A stretch of 35,981 nucleotides of DNA, from positions 1-35,981 of the forward strand of contig JBGSKV010000035.1 of the NCBI GenBank assembly GCA_041740975.1, read 5' to 3'. This DNA is from JBGSKV01 sp041740975 (GTDB lineage Bacteria > Bdellovibrionota_B > Oligoflexia > Oligoflexales > JALZUQ01). Shown piece by piece: positions 16,739 through 24,891 of this stretch; the first letter of the stretch is position 1, and each line of letters starts with the position of its first letter. Made by a program: the position numbers and the translations under genes. The notes beneath the pieces are model-generated. The model did not search any database. It worked only from the letters and a program-made list of their open reading frames with translations, and was not told where the DNA came from.

Positions 16739-17935
16739 ATGCCTATCGCGCCCAAAGCCTCTATTGAGGTCAAACCCCTTATTGACTGTCTTGGTCAGCC
16801 TATTCGCTTAGGCCCGGCCTACCTCGGACACCTCAAAGAGAAGTTTGATATGGGTATCGCACTGCTTAAATCTCACACATCCATTGAAGGATGCCACGTT
16901 CTTGATTTTAAGCCCTCGCCTAAGCTTCTTGGCTACCGTTGTTCTGCCAAAGTTGCCGTGCGTTTCAATCCCGAGAATCCGGTTGATTTCGATATGGGAT
17001 TATTCGAACCAGGAACCCATAAGGTGGTGAATACCGTCAGCTGCCCCACGCAGACTGCCTCTCTCAATCGGTTGCTCACGGATATTCAGTATTTTATTCC
17101 TGAACTCGGCATCGAACCGTACGACGAAGAAACGCATTCGGGGAATCTTCGCTATGTTGCCGCTCGCGTGGCCCATCGCACGGATGAAGTTATGCTAACT
17201 TTGGTCATGCGTGAGCCGAACATGGCGCAGGCAAGAGCGCTAGTGACTAAACTCAAAAATAATAACCATATTTTAAAATCCGTTTATATCAATGAACATA
17301 CTGAGCCCGGAAACGCCATTCTTTCCCAGAAGAATATTAAGGTGAGTGGCGCTGATTTTTTACGCGAAAGTTTGCATAATCTTTTATTCGAAATCAGTCC
17401 CAACTCTTTCTTTCAAGTGAACCCTTGGCAAGCTGCGCAACTCTACCAAAGAGTCAAAGATCTTGTCGGCGAGTTGAAAAATACGGGCTACGCATGGGAT
17501 CTATATTCTGGCGTCGGTCAAATTTCGCTTTTTCTTTGCCAGCAGGGCTACCAAGTTCTAGGAGTGGAAGAGGTCGAGCCTGCTTTAGCAAGTTCCATTC
17601 GAAATGCAAATTTGAATGGACTGGAAAATCAGTTCACGGGAATCTGTGGTCGTGTAGAAGACTTGAAAGCCCAGCTAGCCCAAGCCGATCAACCCGATAT
17701 CATCACTGTAAATCCTTCGCGTCGAGGACTCGCTCCCGAAGTTGCGGGTCTTTTAAAAAACATGTTTGAAAATCGCCGATCCACTCAGCTTATCTATGTC
17801 TCATGTGAAATGGAAACACTCGCCCGCGATACCAAAATCCTATTGGATAGTACCCTTCGCTTAAGGCAGATTGAAGCTTTTGATATGTTCCCACACACTG
17901 ACAAGATGGAATGGGTAGCCGTTTTCACCTGTTAG
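16739..17935 (+). CDS. RlmC/RlmD-type 23S rRNA (uracil-C5)-methyltransferase-like protein
   Basis: This 398-residue SAM-dependent methyltransferase belongs to the TrmA/RlmC/RlmD group. Visible motifs are SPNSFFQVNPWQA, the SAM-binding WDLYSGVGQISLFL, VNPSRRGL (usually NPPRRG) and YVSCEMETLARD, which holds the catalytic Cys, followed by the C-terminal FDMFPHTDKMEW ending typical of RlmC. The product would be m5U in rRNA. The N-terminal four-cysteine [4Fe-4S] motif of E. coli RlmC is not evident. The Pro-to-Ser change in the NPPR motif is also unusual. No Shine-Dalgarno is obvious before the ATG at 16739, but an in-frame stop lies 48 bp upstream, so the start region is bounded. Confidence 0.82.
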   Translation: MPIAPKASIEVKPLIDCLGQPIRLGPAYLGHLKEKFDMGIALLKSHTSIEGCHVLDFKPSPKLLGYRCSAKVAVRFNPENPVDFDMGLFEPGTHKVVNTVSCPTQTASLNRLLTDIQYFIPELGIEPYDEETHSGNLRYVAARVAHRTDEVMLTLVMREPNMAQARALVTKLKNNNHILKSVYINEHTEPGNAILSQKNIKVSGADFLRESLHNLLFEISPNSFFQVNPWQAAQLYQRVKDLVGELKNTGYAWDLYSGVGQISLFLCQQGYQVLGVEEVEPALASSIRNANLNGLENQFTGICGRVEDLKAQLAQADQPDIITVNPSRRGLAPEVAGLLKNMFENRRSTQLIYVSCEMETLARDTKILLDSTLRLRQIEAFDMFPHTDKMEWVAVFTC

Positions 17936-18015
17936 ATCCTCATTGACCTCCGTGCTCCGACGGGGTAAATAAATCCCAACACAGCTATTAAGTTTTGCTA
18001 AGAAATGGAAAGCCT

Positions 18016-18888
18016 ATGGAAAACTCCATCATACAGCCGGCGAAATCCGACGTAACATATTCGAGCTATCTCAAAGTTATGGATTTGATTGGTTTACAGC
18101 AAACGGTCAGCCTACCCGCGGCGCGTGATGAAATGCTCTTTATCGTTATTCACCAGGTATATGAATTATGGTTTAAGCAGATTATTTTTGAAATCGAACG
18201 ATCGGCCACCGACTTGGAACTAAACCAAGTTTTATCCTTCAAACGCAGCCTCGATCGCATCGCTACGATTCAGGGGATTTTGAACCAACAAGTCGATATT
18301 CTGGAAACGATGCCACCAAATGAATTCAATCGCTTTCGCAATAATTTGAATCCGGCCAGTGGATTTCAATCGCATCAGTTCCGTATGATTGAAATTTTGC
18401 TCGGGCATAAAAACACGGGGTATCTAAAATTCTTCGTCAATCAGCCGGAGGCATATCAGCAAGTTGAGCGCGCGCTTAAAACGCCAAGTGTCTATGACCG
18501 CTTCTTACGATTATTGGGGCGCAAAGGCTTTGCTATACCCGATGATGTTTTGCAACGTGATGTCCGTCAGCAGTATGAAGGTGACGAGCGTGTGCAGGCG
18601 GAACTAGTAAAAATTTATCAGTACCCTAACAAAAATTATGACATCTATACGGCGCTTGAAGCTCTCATTGAAGTCGATGAAAAAATTCTATTGTGGCGCT
18701 ATCGTCACGTCGCCATGGTCGAACGCATGATCGGCGGCATGCGCGGCACAGGTGGCTCCTCTGGCGCAAAATATCTGAGCTCAACTTTGACGAAACGATT
18801 TTTTCCGGACCTGTGGCAAATTCGCAATCAGCTTGGTGCCTTGAGCAGTGACGGTTATGGCTCGCAATCAGACACAAATGTCGGTTAG
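18016..18888 (+). CDS. kynA: Tryptophan 2,3-dioxygenase
   Basis: This 290-residue heme enzyme opens the indole ring of L-Trp to N-formylkynurenine, the first step of the kynurenine pathway. It has the diagnostic blocks FIVIHQVYELWFKQ (distal His46), RFRNNLNPASGFQS with Arg108, and WRYRHVAMVERMIG with His231 as the likely proximal heme ligand, then GMRGTGGSSG and RFFPDLWQIRN. The ATG at 18016 is chosen because TGGAAAG lies just upstream; a TTG at 17995 is also in frame. No kynurenine formamidase or kynureninase gene lies beside it. It precedes dapD by 60 bp, probably in one transcript with it. Confidence 0.96.
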   Translation: MENSIIQPAKSDVTYSSYLKVMDLIGLQQTVSLPAARDEMLFIVIHQVYELWFKQIIFEIERSATDLELNQVLSFKRSLDRIATIQGILNQQVDILETMPPNEFNRFRNNLNPASGFQSHQFRMIEILLGHKNTGYLKFFVNQPEAYQQVERALKTPSVYDRFLRLLGRKGFAIPDDVLQRDVRQQYEGDERVQAELVKIYQYPNKNYDIYTALEALIEVDEKILLWRYRHVAMVERMIGGMRGTGGSSGAKYLSSTLTKRFFPDLWQIRNQLGALSSDGYGSQSDTNVG

Positions 18889-18948
18889 TAGACACTTTTT
18901 AATCTAGCTGCTAAAACCTCAGTCCTACGAAACTGTCCGGAGGCGAAA

Positions 18949-19776
18949 ATGAGTATCGAACTAAAGGGCGTCATTGAAAGTGCGGTGGCAAAAGTAGCTT
19001 CTGGCAAATTGCTCGACCAGGAGTTAACAGAAAAAGCTGTACTCGAAATCATGACTTTGTTGGATACTGGCAAATTGCGCGTCGCCGAACCAAAAGGTGA
19101 AACTTGGGTCACCCACAGTTGGATCAAGCAGGCGATTCTTTATTATTTTAAATTCTCTCAAATGCAGTCCTATGAAGTTGGTCCTTACCATTATCATGAT
19201 AAAATTCCATTGAAGCAAAACTACAAAGATTTAAATGTTCGTGTGGTTCCTTCGGCCGTAGCACGTTTTGGCTCGTTTATGGAACCGGGTGTCGTCTTGA
19301 TGCCCTCGTATGTAAACATTGGAGCATACGTCGGCGCTAGAACTATGGTGGACACCTGGGCAACCGTCGGATCGTGCGCCCAAGTTGGAAGTGATGTTCA
19401 CTTGTCTGGTGGGGTAGGCTTAGGAGGCGTTTTGGAGCCCGCCGCGGCTACGCCAGTGATTGTTGAAGATGGCGCCTTTATAGGGTCGCGTTGCATTGTT
19501 GTAGAAGGCGTTCGCGTACGCAAGCGCGCCGTGCTTGCCGCTAATGTCACGCTCACGGCGGCAACACCGATCATTGACGTACGCGGTCCGAATACGATCG
19601 AAAATAAAGGTGAAGTTCCCGAAGGAGCCGTCGTTGTTCCCGGAACGAAAGAAAAAGTCGTTAATGGACACAAAATTTATACAGCCTGTGCGTACATCAT
19701 TGGAGAGCGCAAACCCTCCACAGATCTAAAAACGTCTCTGAATGATGTTTTGAGGGAGTTTGCAATTTCGGTATAA
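18949..19776 (+). CDS. dapD: 2,3,4,5-tetrahydropyridine-2,6-dicarboxylate N-succinyltransferase
   Basis: At 275 residues this has the usual DapD length. It succinylates tetrahydrodipicolinate with succinyl-CoA in the lysine/meso-diaminopimelate pathway, supplying peptidoglycan cross-links. The left-handed parallel beta-helix of hexapeptide repeats occupies about 100-230 (for example VNIGAYVGARTMVDTWATVGS, GGVGLGGVLEP and FIGSRCIVVEGV). RPSAVARFG-like sequence and the C-terminal tail are typical. GGAGG lies about 7 nt before the ATG at 18949. A ferredoxin gene follows after 19 nt. Confidence 0.97.
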   Translation: MSIELKGVIESAVAKVASGKLLDQELTEKAVLEIMTLLDTGKLRVAEPKGETWVTHSWIKQAILYYFKFSQMQSYEVGPYHYHDKIPLKQNYKDLNVRVVPSAVARFGSFMEPGVVLMPSYVNIGAYVGARTMVDTWATVGSCAQVGSDVHLSGGVGLGGVLEPAAATPVIVEDGAFIGSRCIVVEGVRVRKRAVLAANVTLTAATPIIDVRGPNTIENKGEVPEGAVVVPGTKEKVVNGHKIYTACAYIIGERKPSTDLKTSLNDVLREFAISV

Positions 19777-19795
19777 TGAAATGCTAGGGGATTTT

Positions 19796-20140
19796 ATGCC
19801 GAAGATCACATTTCTACCCAGTCATACCATCGTCGATGTCAACGTGGACAGTAAAGTGTTGGCTTCAGCCATTCGAAATAAAATTCCTATTCGTTACGGC
19901 TGCGGCGCATGTCGCTGTGGAACTTGCGGCATTGCGGTCGACGATAGCAGCGCCAAACTTTCCGAAATTGATATTCATGAAATGGCTATGCTTAAAAAAA
20001 TAGGGCTCGCTACGGACGGCAGTGTTCGCCTTGCCTGCAAAACCAAAATTATTTCGGGCGATCTTATTGTCGATCTGGATTTTCAAGATACCTACTCGCC
20101 GGGCGAGGATTTTGAAGAAGAAAATTCGGAAGAAGAATGA
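19796..20140 (+). CDS. 2Fe-2S plant-type ferredoxin
   Basis: This 114-residue ferredoxin has the family's cluster ligands in YGCGACRCGTCG (Cys36, Cys41, Cys44) and LACKTKI (Cys81); Cys39 is an additional cysteine inside the loop. The fold is a beta-grasp electron carrier, cytosolic. An acidic C-terminal tail of about 15 residues (repeated Glu and Asp) is added. The ATG at 19796 follows AGGGGA by 4 nt and is clearly better than the upstream ATG at 19760, which overlaps dapD. It is the last gene of a plus-strand run, and its electron partner is not evident. A link to the heme enzyme KynA nearby is possible but not shown. Confidence 0.9.
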   Translation: MPKITFLPSHTIVDVNVDSKVLASAIRNKIPIRYGCGACRCGTCGIAVDDSSAKLSEIDIHEMAMLKKIGLATDGSVRLACKTKIISGDLIVDLDFQDTYSPGEDFEEENSEEE

Positions 20141-20144
20141 TTTG

Positions 20145-20193
20145 TGTTCTTGAGCGCAGCATTCGAAAGCATCGAACTCCGCACTCAAGAACA
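20145..20193. terminator. Long-stem inverted repeat between convergent ferredoxin and lipoprotein genes
   Basis: TGTTCTTGAG (20145-20154) and CTCAAGAACA (20184-20193) are perfect inverted repeats with a 29-nt loop. The position between two convergent stop codons suggests a bidirectional end signal. No long T-run follows on either strand. Confidence 0.45.
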
Positions 20194-20202
20194 TACGAAA
20201 AA

Positions 20203-20616
20203 CTAGTACGTTGCAGAATAAGTAGCGGAGTAGACTCCCGCATTCCCTGTGCAGGTCGGTTCGTCAGGCGTACTGTTCGTGAAACCTGTATAGTAATATT
20301 GTTTCATTCCTGGCGGATCAAAACTGCAACTAGAAATAAAGTTTGCACTTGGACACACAGCGACAACTGTATGACCAAATTCTTCACAATGATCCTGGAT
20401 TTCTTTTGTCGTACCTGAATTGCTCGCGCTATATAATAAACATATTTTTTCGGATGGCTTATCACAGCCCCGCGCACCCGCAAGGTCGCCACCTGTTTCG
20501 CCGCCTTTATCTTTGTCGTCATCATCATCGTCATCACCACAAGACGTAGCCAAGGGCACCAACCCCAAACACAACAACATTAGTAAACTGCAAGTGACTT
20601 TTTTCGACAAAACCAT
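20203..20616 (-). CDS. Small Asp-rich, Cys-rich lipoprotein of unknown function
   Basis: This 137-residue protein has a signal peptide ending LATSC followed at once by G and a run of seven Asp, then a Lys/Gly linker. The mature domain has six further cysteines (GCDKPSEKIC, DHCEEF, AVCPSAN, SSCSF, PTCTGN), which suggests disulfides in the periplasm or at the surface. The last ten residues repeat YSATY. The ATG at 20616 has GAGAAGGGA upstream. No known family is recognised. It follows rsmA by 62 bp on the same strand, and no terminator is seen between, so partial co-transcription is possible. Confidence 0.7.
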   Translation of the reverse strand: MVLSKKVTCSLLMLLCLGLVPLATSCGDDDDDDDKDKGGETGGDLAGARGCDKPSEKICLLYSASNSGTTKEIQDHCEEFGHTVVAVCPSANFISSCSFDPPGMKQYYYTGFTNSTPDEPTCTGNAGVYSATYSATY

Positions 20617-20678
20617 GCTTGTTCCCTTCTCCGCCTTGAGATTTTTAGAAATTAATTTATTTATTGAACCTAAATATC

Positions 20679-21464
20679 TTAAGTCGATTTGAGAGTAGCG
20701 GCAAGGGTAAGGAAATCTTGCGGTGAAAGCTGCTCTGGACGGAGGTTCAGGTCTATGGGGAAATTTTCGACATTTACGTTTTCTAAAAAGGGGGCAATGC
20801 AGTTGGAAAGTTTCTTGCGACGCTGCGTGAATGCACGGCGACATATCTCTTCGGACCTTTTGAGCAAAGCCGGGTCGGTTTTTTCAGCGAGATCTGTCAA
20901 TTCTAAAACCGCACTGTCCACTTTCGGCACCGGCTTGAAGCATGTGCGTGGCACCTCGAACAGCAACTTGGGACGCGCGCGAAGTTGAGTAAAGACCGAA
21001 ATGCTCCCATAATCTTTATTCCCATGCGGCGCGCTTATTCGCCTCGCAAACTCCACTTGCACCAAAAACATAGCACCTTGGATTTTGTCAAGATGTGGGA
21101 GTACCCATTCGAGAATCGGTGTAGAAATATGATAAGGAATATTGCCAATGACCATCGTTGGTTCATCGGATTCGGCCAACCAGGAGCTAAGATTAAATTT
21201 TAAAATATCGGCATTAACAATGGTCAGCATCGACTTGTGTGATGCGAACATCTCGGCGAGCTTGTCCGCAAACCGGGTATCTTTTTCAACGGCAGTGACT
21301 ACAAGTCCAGCTTCTAAAGCGGGTCGAGTTAAAACTCCAGCACCCGGACCCACTTCTAAAATACGTGTTACATGCTTTTCGCGAACATGGGCTATCATCC
21401 GTTCGACGGGCCAGTTTTCCTTCAAAAAAACTTGGGAAAGACTTTTTTTCTGATAAAGGCTCAA
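20679..21464 (-). CDS. rsmA: 16S rRNA (adenine1518-N6/adenine1519-N6)-dimethyltransferase
   Basis: This is KsgA/RsmA, 261 residues. It dimethylates the two adjacent adenines in helix 45 of 16S rRNA late in 30S assembly. Motifs are KKSLSQVFL near the N-terminus, EVGPGAGVLT (SAM motif I) and GNIPYHIST (catalytic NIPY). PVPKVDSAV and the C-terminal helical domain complete the fold. Translation must begin at a TTG at 21464: no ATG/GTG precedes the conserved SLSQVFL motif. TTG overlaps the tsaD stop as TTGA, indicating coupled translation. Loss of this gene is known to give kasugamycin resistance. Confidence 0.95.
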   Translation of the reverse strand: MSLYQKKSLSQVFLKENWPVERMIAHVREKHVTRILEVGPGAGVLTRPALEAGLVVTAVEKDTRFADKLAEMFASHKSMLTIVNADILKFNLSSWLAESDEPTMVIGNIPYHISTPILEWVLPHLDKIQGAMFLVQVEFARRISAPHGNKDYGSISVFTQLRARPKLLFEVPRTCFKPVPKVDSAVLELTDLAEKTDPALLKRSEEICRRAFTQRRKKLSNCIAPFLENVNVENFPIDLNLRPEQLSPQDFLTLAATLKST

Positions 21465-22504
21465 GACTGGCTCTTCTGTATGAAATCTTGAAAGGGATAC
21501 TGGGCATAAGCTTCCCAGTCTAGATTCTGATAGTTTTGCGGAAGATTTTGATTTTTAAAGTCATAATAGCCTTGCGCGGCAATCATAGCAGCGTTGTCTG
21601 AGCAGTATTTCAACTGAGGAAACACAACCTGTTGTCCGTTCATTGCCTCCGATAGCAGTTGCTTGAAGACTTTATTCGCTGAAACTCCGCCAGCAATCAC
21701 CACGGATTTGGCTTCCGGGTATAGGGTGGAAGCCAAGGATAGCTTGCGAACCAATTGACTCAAAGCTTCTCTTTGGAATGCCGCACACATGTCTGACTTT
21801 TGTTGTTGGGATGGATTGGGAAGTTGGCGAACAAGATTCACCATGTGAGTTTTTAGGCCTGAATAACTCATCATGAGATCTTTCGAACTAGCCATCATCT
21901 TCGGCATTTTGATTTGAACGGGGTCACCTGTCTGCGCAAGTGCCTCTATGGCCGGGCCACCTGGATAATTCATACCAAGAAGCTTAGCAACTTTGTCGAA
22001 TGATTCGCCACAGGCATCATCCGTCGTGTAGCCAATCAACTTGAAATGCACCGGTGACTCCATAAAGTAAATATTGGTATGACCACCCGAAACAACAGCG
22101 GCGATACAAGGATAAATCTCTTCATCCCGATAAGAAGTGTCGAGCAAGGCCCCTTGGACATGCGCATGCACGTGGTTGACAGGAATAAGTGGCTTTCCAA
22201 GGCTAAAAGAAAGACCTTTAGCATAGTTGACACCCACCAAAAGCGCGCCAATCAAACCCGGCCCCTGCGTCACGGCAATGGCATCAAGATCGTCAAAACC
22301 GACGCCGGAATCTTGTAAAGCTTGTTCGACTGAGGCAGAGATCACACGTAGGTGTTCGCGAGCTGCGATTTCGGGGATCACCCCCCCGAACTTTTCATGA
22401 CTAAGCAACTGTGAAGCGACGACTGAAGATTTGACGAGACGTGCATCTTCGACCACTGCCGCAGCCGTTTCGTCACAACTCGATTCGATTCCAAGAATTA
22501 ACAT
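21461..22504 (-). CDS. tsaD: tRNA N6-adenosine threonylcarbamoyltransferase
   Basis: This 347-residue protein belongs to the Kae1/TsaD family. It transfers threonylcarbamoyl to A37 of ANN-decoding tRNAs together with TsaB, TsaE and the TsaC product; those genes are not in this window. The family signature is LGIESSCDETAAAVV at the start. The Fe-binding HxxxH is in VNHVHAHVQGALL (about 110-121), followed by VSGGHT and IAGGVSANK. Its ATG overlaps the TAA of the cpoB-like gene by one base (TAATG), and its own stop overlaps rsmA, so all three are translationally linked. Alternative historical names are Gcp and YgjD. Confidence 0.97.
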   Translation of the reverse strand: MLILGIESSCDETAAAVVEDARLVKSSVVASQLLSHEKFGGVIPEIAAREHLRVISASVEQALQDSGVGFDDLDAIAVTQGPGLIGALLVGVNYAKGLSFSLGKPLIPVNHVHAHVQGALLDTSYRDEEIYPCIAAVVSGGHTNIYFMESPVHFKLIGYTTDDACGESFDKVAKLLGMNYPGGPAIEALAQTGDPVQIKMPKMMASSKDLMMSYSGLKTHMVNLVRQLPNPSQQQKSDMCAAFQREALSQLVRKLSLASTLYPEAKSVVIAGGVSANKVFKQLLSEAMNGQQVVFPQLKYCSDNAAMIAAQGYYDFKNQNLPQNYQNLDWEAYAQYPFQDFIQKSQS

Positions 22505-23283
22505 TAAAGTTGTTGAAGACGCTGCTTCGCGATTTTGGCCTCACCGATTTTACTGTCGTACGCAATGACTTCGTTATAGTAAATTTTGGCGGTGTCTAAA
22601 TCACCAAGTTGGCGAAAACAATCTCCCATTCGCAGTTTGGCGTGCGCAAAGGCTTGGCCTTTGGGTTTACGATCCAAATACTCGTTGTACTTAAGAGCAG
22701 CATTTTTCATGTCACCTAAAGCGAAATGGCTTTCGGCGAGAATATAATCGTATTCCATTTTTTGTGGGTTTTTGACAGTAGATTTAACTTTGTCGGCGTT
22801 GGCCAAAACGTCTGCATATTTTTTACGGTCAAAAAGATCACGTAGACCTGCGAAATCACTCACTCCTGAGTTCTTCGGGGATGCATTTGTCTTGCTGGTT
22901 GATTTTGCTACAGAAGCCGAACTTAAACGCTCTATTTCTAGTACAAACTCTTTCTGTTGAGATTCTAATTGTGCGATGCGCCCTTCTAATCCAGCAATAG
23001 TTGCACTATCGGCAGCTGTTGGAGAAGAAGCCACACCATGCCCCGCTTTGACCGCATCTACTTGACCATTTACGAGTCGCAATTGACGTTCAAGCCGATT
23101 GACTGTGGTTTGTAAGCGTGCCAGGTTTTTTCCATCAAGCGATCCGGGTTTAGACTTGGATTGCTCTTCAAGTTGCATAATACGAGTTTGCATGCTGACC
23201 AATTCATTTTGATGTCGGCTAGGCGGATTCATGAGGGCACAGCTGGTATTAAGGATAAGTGCTGTCAAAATCCAAATTCGCAT
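22504..23283 (-). CDS. CpoB/YbgF-like TPR lipoprotein
   Basis: This 259-residue exported protein begins with a short signal ending LNTSC. Residues about 25-130 are a heptad-like coiled coil with Gln/Glu/Lys/Leu, split by an Ala/Ser linker. The C-terminal 120 residues contain TPR repeats (DYILAESHFALGDMKNAALKYNEYL and LRMGDCFRQLGDLDTAKIYYNEV), as in CpoB/YbgF. CpoB coordinates peptidoglycan synthesis with Tol-Pal constriction, but it is usually periplasmic rather than lipidated, and no tol-pal genes are here. The ATG at 23283 has AGAGGA upstream and puts the lipobox at a usual distance. It is the first gene of the tight cpoB-tsaD-rsmA operon. Confidence 0.85.
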   Translation of the reverse strand: MRIWILTALILNTSCALMNPPSRHQNELVSMQTRIMQLEEQSKSKPGSLDGKNLARLQTTVNRLERQLRLVNGQVDAVKAGHGVASSPTAADSATIAGLEGRIAQLESQQKEFVLEIERLSSASVAKSTSKTNASPKNSGVSDFAGLRDLFDRKKYADVLANADKVKSTVKNPQKMEYDYILAESHFALGDMKNAALKYNEYLDRKPKGQAFAHAKLRMGDCFRQLGDLDTAKIYYNEVIAYDSKIGEAKIAKQRLQQL

Positions 23284-23398
23284 GACGATTCCTCTCAAAT
23301 GAAACATTCTGGCCTATGCCTAAAATTCTAATGGTTGGCTCCGAAAAATCATACTTAAAACTGCTCCAACATCGGCCGGCACCCTTCACACCATAGCT

Positions 23399-24235
23399 TT
23401 AAGTATTCGATAATACAGATGTTATCTTCGGTGGCTGGCCTCGTTCCATAAAGACAAAAACAAGATCAAGGTCCTGTTTCTTAATAACACTAGTCTGCAT
23501 CAACATAGCTAGCTTCTGTTGAGCTTGAATCAGGGATGAGGCGTGCATCGTCGTAAATACATTTCCGTGACCGGAGGCGACCGCCTGTAAATACGCAGAA
23601 GCCTCTTGATTGCGGAGCTCACCAATGACAAATCGATCGGGTCGAAGACGCAACGCTTCTTGTATGGCCGTTTCGAGACCGACTTTCCCCAGCTGCTCGA
23701 CGTCTTCGCCGCGAGCCTGCAGCCGCACCCAGGCAGGTGAATACATAGGTAACTCGGGTATCTGTTCCAAAAAAATAATTCTATCGTTAAAGTTGTTTTC
23801 TATAAGAAAAGCATGCAAAAACGTTGTCTTGCCAGAGCCTGTTGGCCCGCAAATGAGAATATGAGCGCCTCGCTGAACGGCACTAACCAGACTAATTTTA
23901 TGATTTGAGAAATTGTGAAAATCGTCGACTGATATCTTTGTGAAGCGATGACGCCGCAATGAAAACAAGGACCCTTCCATAGCCATCGGCGGGATCACGG
24001 CATGCCAACGCCATTCTTCACCAAGAACACCACCTGCCGACGGACAGCGCCAGTCCAGGCGCGTTTTTTGCGCCCACACGAATTTTTGGATCTCATCCGT
24101 AAGGTCATCGTTGGAATGAAAAGGTGATTTGTGCTGAAATGACGTTGCACCCTGAACGATGAGACTTCGCGTTCCATTGATAAGTACTTCGTCGACCGAA
24201 GGGTCGGCAAAGAAACTCAAAAGTTTGTCGATCAT
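23399..24235 (-). CDS. Compact CpaF/VirB11-type secretion or pilus ATPase
   Basis: This 278-residue ATPase has the core of the type II/IV secretion family: Walker A GPTGSGKTT (130-138), an Asp-box-like IIFLEQIPELP, Walker B LRPDRFVIGELRNQE (198-210) and the His box GHGNVFTTMHAS (222-233). The N-terminal half of usual CpaF/TadA proteins is missing; only about 110 residues precede the core, with a DEVLING segment as in CpaF. It could power a Tad/Flp pilus, a type IV pilus-like competence structure or an unknown export system. No pilin, platform or secretin gene lies beside it. The only secretin-like sequence in the window is far away at the left edge. It lies 25 bp after the Smg-like gene and downstream of dprA. 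Confidence 0.85.
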   Translation of the reverse strand: MIDKLLSFFADPSVDEVLINGTRSLIVQGATSFQHKSPFHSNDDLTDEIQKFVWAQKTRLDWRCPSAGGVLGEEWRWHAVIPPMAMEGSLFSLRRHRFTKISVDDFHNFSNHKISLVSAVQRGAHILICGPTGSGKTTFLHAFLIENNFNDRIIFLEQIPELPMYSPAWVRLQARGEDVEQLGKVGLETAIQEALRLRPDRFVIGELRNQEASAYLQAVASGHGNVFTTMHASSLIQAQQKLAMLMQTSVIKKQDLDLVFVFMERGQPPKITSVLSNT

Positions 24236-24260
24236 AGTTTAAGTTTTAAATTCAAAAAGA

Positions 24261-24776
24261 TTAGCAAAGGATTTTTTGTGGATTTTTATTCGCCATAACA
24301 CCAGACAATAATGTTTGGTGACTCTCTTCCAAAGCAGCCGATGTCATGTCTTTCATAAATGCATGAATTTCATCAGTGTCCCAGTCTCTCGCATCCGCGC
24401 ACCGCACGCCCTCTAAAAGTCGTTCAGACATGTCCAAAGAAATAAAGCCGCGGCGCCGGAGATTTTCTATTTTATGAAGAATTTCGCGAGGAACGCAAAG
24501 TTCCTCAAGAGGATCATTGACTCGCATTGCCATGCGCGGACGCTGTGTCAAGGTCAGTATTTCGGCGAAAGAGCCCGAGCAAGATACCATTTCGATCCAG
24601 GAAAAAACTTCGTCAATTACAGAACGTGCAAATCCAAGTTGTCGCAAATGTTCGGCCATCGCAGCCTCTTCAATTCTTTCAAATTTTCCATCAGACAAAA
24701 GTCCGACCACATGTTCGACACCCTTCCACCAGTTTAGGTTGTCAAATTTAGTGTCGATTTTATTGTCGAATTTCAT
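24261..24776 (-). CDS. Smg/DUF494-family protein
   Basis: This 171-residue protein resembles the Smg (DUF494) family: acidic N-terminal helices (LLSDGKFERIEEAAMAEHLRQLGF), a SVIDEVFSWIE helix, then VPREILHKIENLRRRGFISLDMSERLLEGV and a DTDEIHAFM segment. In E. coli smg lies next to smf/dprA, and here it also follows dprA, which supports the assignment. Its molecular function is unknown. The first residues repeat FDN. I use the ATG at 24776, which has AAGGAG at 8 nt; another ATG at 24854 has GGGAGG at 4 nt and would add 26 residues without family likeness. Confidence 0.75.
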   Translation of the reverse strand: MKFDNKIDTKFDNLNWWKGVEHVVGLLSDGKFERIEEAAMAEHLRQLGFARSVIDEVFSWIEMVSCSGSFAEILTLTQRPRMAMRVNDPLEELCVPREILHKIENLRRRGFISLDMSERLLEGVRCADARDWDTDEIHAFMKDMTSAALEESHQTLLSGVMANKNPQKILC

Positions 24777-24891
24777 GTCGTACTCTCCTTCGCACAATTG
24801 TTTGCTTCTAAAGGTAGTATTCACACAGAAAAAATTGTTTTGTATTCCTAGCATATAGCCTCCCATTTTTTTGCAACAATTGGCAAACCTT

